A stretch of 64,000 nt of DNA from Streptomyces sp. SLBN-118. Lineage in GTDB: Bacteria; Actinomycetota; Actinomycetes; Streptomycetales; Streptomycetaceae. Where the stretch lies: positions 1,860,001-1,924,000 of the forward strand of contig NZ_VFNP01000001.1 of assembly GCF_006715635.1 (NCBI RefSeq), in the 5' to 3' direction. Made by a program: the position numbers and the translations under genes. Positions 62,045-64,000 of this stretch are shown one piece after another (position 1 is the stretch's first letter; each line of letters starts with the position of its first letter). The notes beneath the pieces are model-generated. The model did no database searches and was not told the DNA's origin. It was given only the letters and a program-made list of their open reading frames with translations.

Positions 62045-63300
62045 CGAGCCGGACCACCACCGACGGCATACGTCTTGGACTGCGTGCCAATCTGGCCCAG
62101 TTCAGCCTGCTCGTCGTGGTCAACGCCCTGGTCGGCGGCATGCTCGGCCAGGAGCGCACGGTCCTGCCGCTGCTGGCCGACGATGTCTTCCACCTGTCCG
62201 CCTACACCTCCGCGCTGACCTACATCCTTGCCTTCGGCGCCACCAAGGCCGTCACCAACTTCTTCGCCGGCACCTGGTCCGACCGCTACGGCCGCAAGCC
62301 CGTACTGATCGCCGGGTGGCTGATCGCCATGCCGATACCCGCGATGCTCGCCTGGGGGCCAACCTGGAGCTGGATCATCGCCGCCAACATCCTGCTGGGC
62401 ATCAGTCAGGGCCTGACCTGGTCCACCACGGTCATCATGAAGATCGACCTCGTCGGCCCGGAACGACGCGGCCTGGCCATGGGACTCAACGAAGCCGCCG
62501 GGTATGGCGCCGTCGCCGCAACCGCCATGGCCACCGGCGCCATCGCCGAACACGCAGGACTGCGACCGGAGCCGTTCCTGCTCGGCGCCTCCTACGTCGT
62601 CCTGGGAGTGGGCCTTTCCGCCTTCGTGGTACGCGAGACCCGCGGCCATGCCCGCTTCGAAGCCGCCCGCCACGTCACCCCTGTCGGCAGCGAGCACGAC
62701 GGGGAACTGACCACGGGCCAGATCGCCCGCCTCACGAGCCTCAGCGACAAGGCGCTGTCCGCCGCCAGCCAGGCCGGCCTGGTCAACAACCTGAACGACG
62801 CCCTGGCCTGGGGCATCTTCCCCCTGCTCTTCGCCGCCAACGGCCTGTCCGTCGCCCAGATCGGTGTCCTCGCCGCCCTCTATCCCGCCGTGTGGGGCGC
62901 GGGGCAGATGCTCACCGGCTGGTGGTCCGACCACATCGGCCGCAAACACCTGATCACCGCCGGGATGCTGCTGCAGGCCGCCGCCATCGGGCTCGTGGCC
63001 GCCGGGACAACGTTCGGCGTCTGGGCCACCGCCCAAGTCCTCCTCGGCATCGGCACCGCTCTGGTCTACCCCACGCTGCTCGCCGTCATCGGCGACGTCG
63101 CCCACCCCGCCTGGCGCGCACGTGCCGTCGGCGTGTACCGCCTGTGGCGCGACGGAGGTTTCGCCGTCGGAGCCCTCCTCGCCGGAGTTCTCGCCGACGC
63201 TTACGGCCTGACCACCGCGATCTGGGCCATCGCCGCTCTCACCGCAGCCTCCGGCCTCCTCGTCGCGGTGCGTATGTACGAGACACACCCCCGCACGTGA
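62041..63300 (+). CDS. MFS transporter of the sulfur operon
   Basis: The 419-residue, 12-helix major facilitator protein starts with a GTG overlapping the MBL-rhodanese stop. Visible motifs are the first helix ANLAQFSLLVVVNALVGGML, motif A-like AGTWSDRYGRKPVLIAGW (helix 2-3 loop), and its echo TGWWSDHIGRKHLITAGM in the second half. It probably imports or exports a sulfur compound such as thiosulfate, tetrathionate or a persulfide product, but the substrate cannot be read from sequence. Co-transcription with a persulfide enzyme and an ArsR-rhodanese repressor supports a sulfur substrate. Confidence 0.9.
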   Translation: MTSRTTTDGIRLGLRANLAQFSLLVVVNALVGGMLGQERTVLPLLADDVFHLSAYTSALTYILAFGATKAVTNFFAGTWSDRYGRKPVLIAGWLIAMPIPAMLAWGPTWSWIIAANILLGISQGLTWSTTVIMKIDLVGPERRGLAMGLNEAAGYGAVAATAMATGAIAEHAGLRPEPFLLGASYVVLGVGLSAFVVRETRGHARFEAARHVTPVGSEHDGELTTGQIARLTSLSDKALSAASQAGLVNNLNDALAWGIFPLLFAANGLSVAQIGVLAALYPAVWGAGQMLTGWWSDHIGRKHLITAGMLLQAAAIGLVAAGTTFGVWATAQVLLGIGTALVYPTLLAVIGDVAHPAWRARAVGVYRLWRDGGFAVGALLAGVLADAYGLTTAIWAIAALTAASGLLVAVRMYETHPRT

Positions 63301-63309
63301 TCACCGCCT

Positions 63310-63490
63310 GCCCAGCAGTGGGCCGGTGTGTGCTGGAAGGTCAAGGCGTACTCACCGGCGGACGGCTGGAGATCCACCATGTCCAGGATGGCCTGGAAGG
63401 ACTCCTTGCAGCGGCCGAGCGGGGTCAGCGCGTCCCCCAGCACTCCGTGTGCGGCCGCACTGTACGGGTTGGCGGCGAGTGCTACGACTC
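63310..63490 (-). pseudogene. Tetratricopeptide-repeat protein remnant
   Basis: The minus strand reads ALAANPYSAAAHGVLGDALTPLGRCKESFQAILDMVDLQP, then SAGEYALTFQ. This matches one TPR unit of a Streptomyces TPR protein family (compare 'ANPYS.DAHGVLGDAL..LGRY.E....Q.MVDL.P..'). The stretch is about 60 codons, with an in-frame TGA just upstream and no start signal, so it is a fragment left by deletion. Confidence 0.55.
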
Positions 63491-63787
63491 ACGAGACACG
63501 GCGGACCTCACCACCACCAAGGGCACGGACCTTGACCGGAAGTGATCACTCGTCTGCACAGCGGTCCGCCAGGATCCCCCGCCTGCACGCCATGGCGCCG
63601 CCACGGTCTCTCGCCGCCAGCGTCAAGTGAGATGACGATCCATCAGGGCGTGCGTCAGGTGTGCCGAATTTACGTCAGGGCGTCGCCCATTACGTCCACG
63701 ACTCGTGTCGCGCACAGCGACCTCGCCGCACCGACCGGCCAGCCGAAGCGTGTCCGCCCGCGCTTCCGATCCAGTTGAATGAGACGC
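63491..63787. other. Intergenic stretch with no recognisable gene
   Basis: About 300 bases lie between the TPR remnant and the SWIM gene. Only short open frames without coding character are present. The part next to the SWIM gene (around 63660-63787) is moderately AT-enriched, as expected for a promoter, but no clear -10/-35 pair could be fixed. Confidence 0.5.
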
Positions 63788-64000
63788 ATGGGGACCACAC
63801 TTGGATTCGCCGAGGACGAGCTGCGACGACTTGCGGGATCGAAGTCGTTCGAGCGGGGTCTTGGTTATCTTTCCTCCGTGTCCACGCTGGAGATCGGAGA
63901 GTCGGAAATCACGGCGACCGTCGACGGCACCGACGCTTACGAGGTCGAACTGACGGAGCACGAGGACGGCCTCACCGGATGGTGCTCCTGCCCATACGGG
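63788..64000 (+). CDS. SWIM zinc-finger family protein, 5' part (cut by window edge)
   Basis: From ATG 63788 the frame runs to the right edge and encodes 71 residues: MGTTLGFAEDELRRLAGSKSFERGLGYLSSV, then SEITATVDGTDAYEVELTEHEDGLTGWCSCPYG. This is the N-terminus of the actinobacterial SWIM zinc-finger family; the CSC at the end starts the CxC...CxH zinc motif. The family often has long C-terminal regions and is suggested to bind DNA or proteins, sometimes beside MoxR/vWA or ATPase genes. The rest is outside the window. Confidence 0.85.
   Translation, partial: MGTTLGFAEDELRRLAGSKSFERGLGYLSSVSTLEIGESEITATVDGTDAYEVELTEHEDGLTGWCSCPYG

Overview
The window looks like Streptomyces (or a close relative) chromosome. 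It has very high GC, GTG starts, ATGA/GTGA stop-start overlaps, an F420-type luciferase-like oxidoreductase, a SepF protein, and many secreted or lipid-anchored proteins with actinobacterial signal peptides. All calls come from reading the sequence and from family knowledge; no database was searched.

Layout. (a) 1-2.4 kb: sulfur handling. A metallo-beta-lactamase/rhodanese protein and a DUF302 protein diverge from two CsoR/CstR-type operator boxes, followed by a truncated transposase. (b) 2.4-7.9 kb: a hypothetical protein, a secreted Vgb-like propeller protein, two gene wrecks joined end to end (SnoaL-like tail, GAF-SpoIIE phosphatase), an MFS exporter and an alpha/beta hydrolase, each of the last two behind a palindrome. 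(c) 7.9-15.4 kb: an aromatic acyl-CoA catabolic cluster (RidA, acyl-CoA dehydrogenase, aryl-CoA ligase, PaaX regulator, two-domain monooxygenase/reductase, enoyl-CoA hydratase). The best fit is 2-aminobenzoate (anthranilate) degradation through its CoA thioester. (d) 15.4-17.8 kb: arginine deiminase and ornithine carbamoyltransferase.

(e) 17.8-36.1 kb: the most interesting region, a nine-gene minus-strand operon welded by overlapping stops and starts, with a Crp/Fnr gene at its head. In order of transcription it encodes a Crp/Fnr regulator, class III nucleotide cyclase, P-loop NTPase with helical repeats, Band-7-like protein, Pycsar-type membrane effector (PycTM), membrane vWA protein, tubulin/FtsZ-like GTPase, large membrane protein, pseudokinase-Zn-TRAFAC GTPase, and GAP1-type partner. 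It reads as an NTP-driven, cyclic-nucleotide-signalled conflict or membrane-surveillance system.

(f) 36.3-40.4 kb: the Pnkp/Hen1 RNA-repair pair. (g) 40.5-47 kb: housekeeping and regulatory genes (homocysteine methyltransferase, LLM oxidoreductase, MazG-like, RecF-like ATPase, SepF, SnoaL/PadR pair) and a frameshifted ROK fragment. (h) 47.1-52 kb: two secreted metallopeptidases head to head, the second a collagenase. (i) 52.2-59.7 kb: molybdate sensing and uptake (MerR-TOBE, ModA, fused ModBC), facing a fused molybdenum nitrate reductase/flavoprotein. (j) 59.9-63.3 kb: a second sulfur module (ArsR-rhodanese repressor, a second MBL-rhodanese, an MFS transporter), then a TPR remnant and the start of a SWIM zinc-finger gene. 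No rRNA, tRNA, CRISPR array, complete insertion sequence or prophage was seen.
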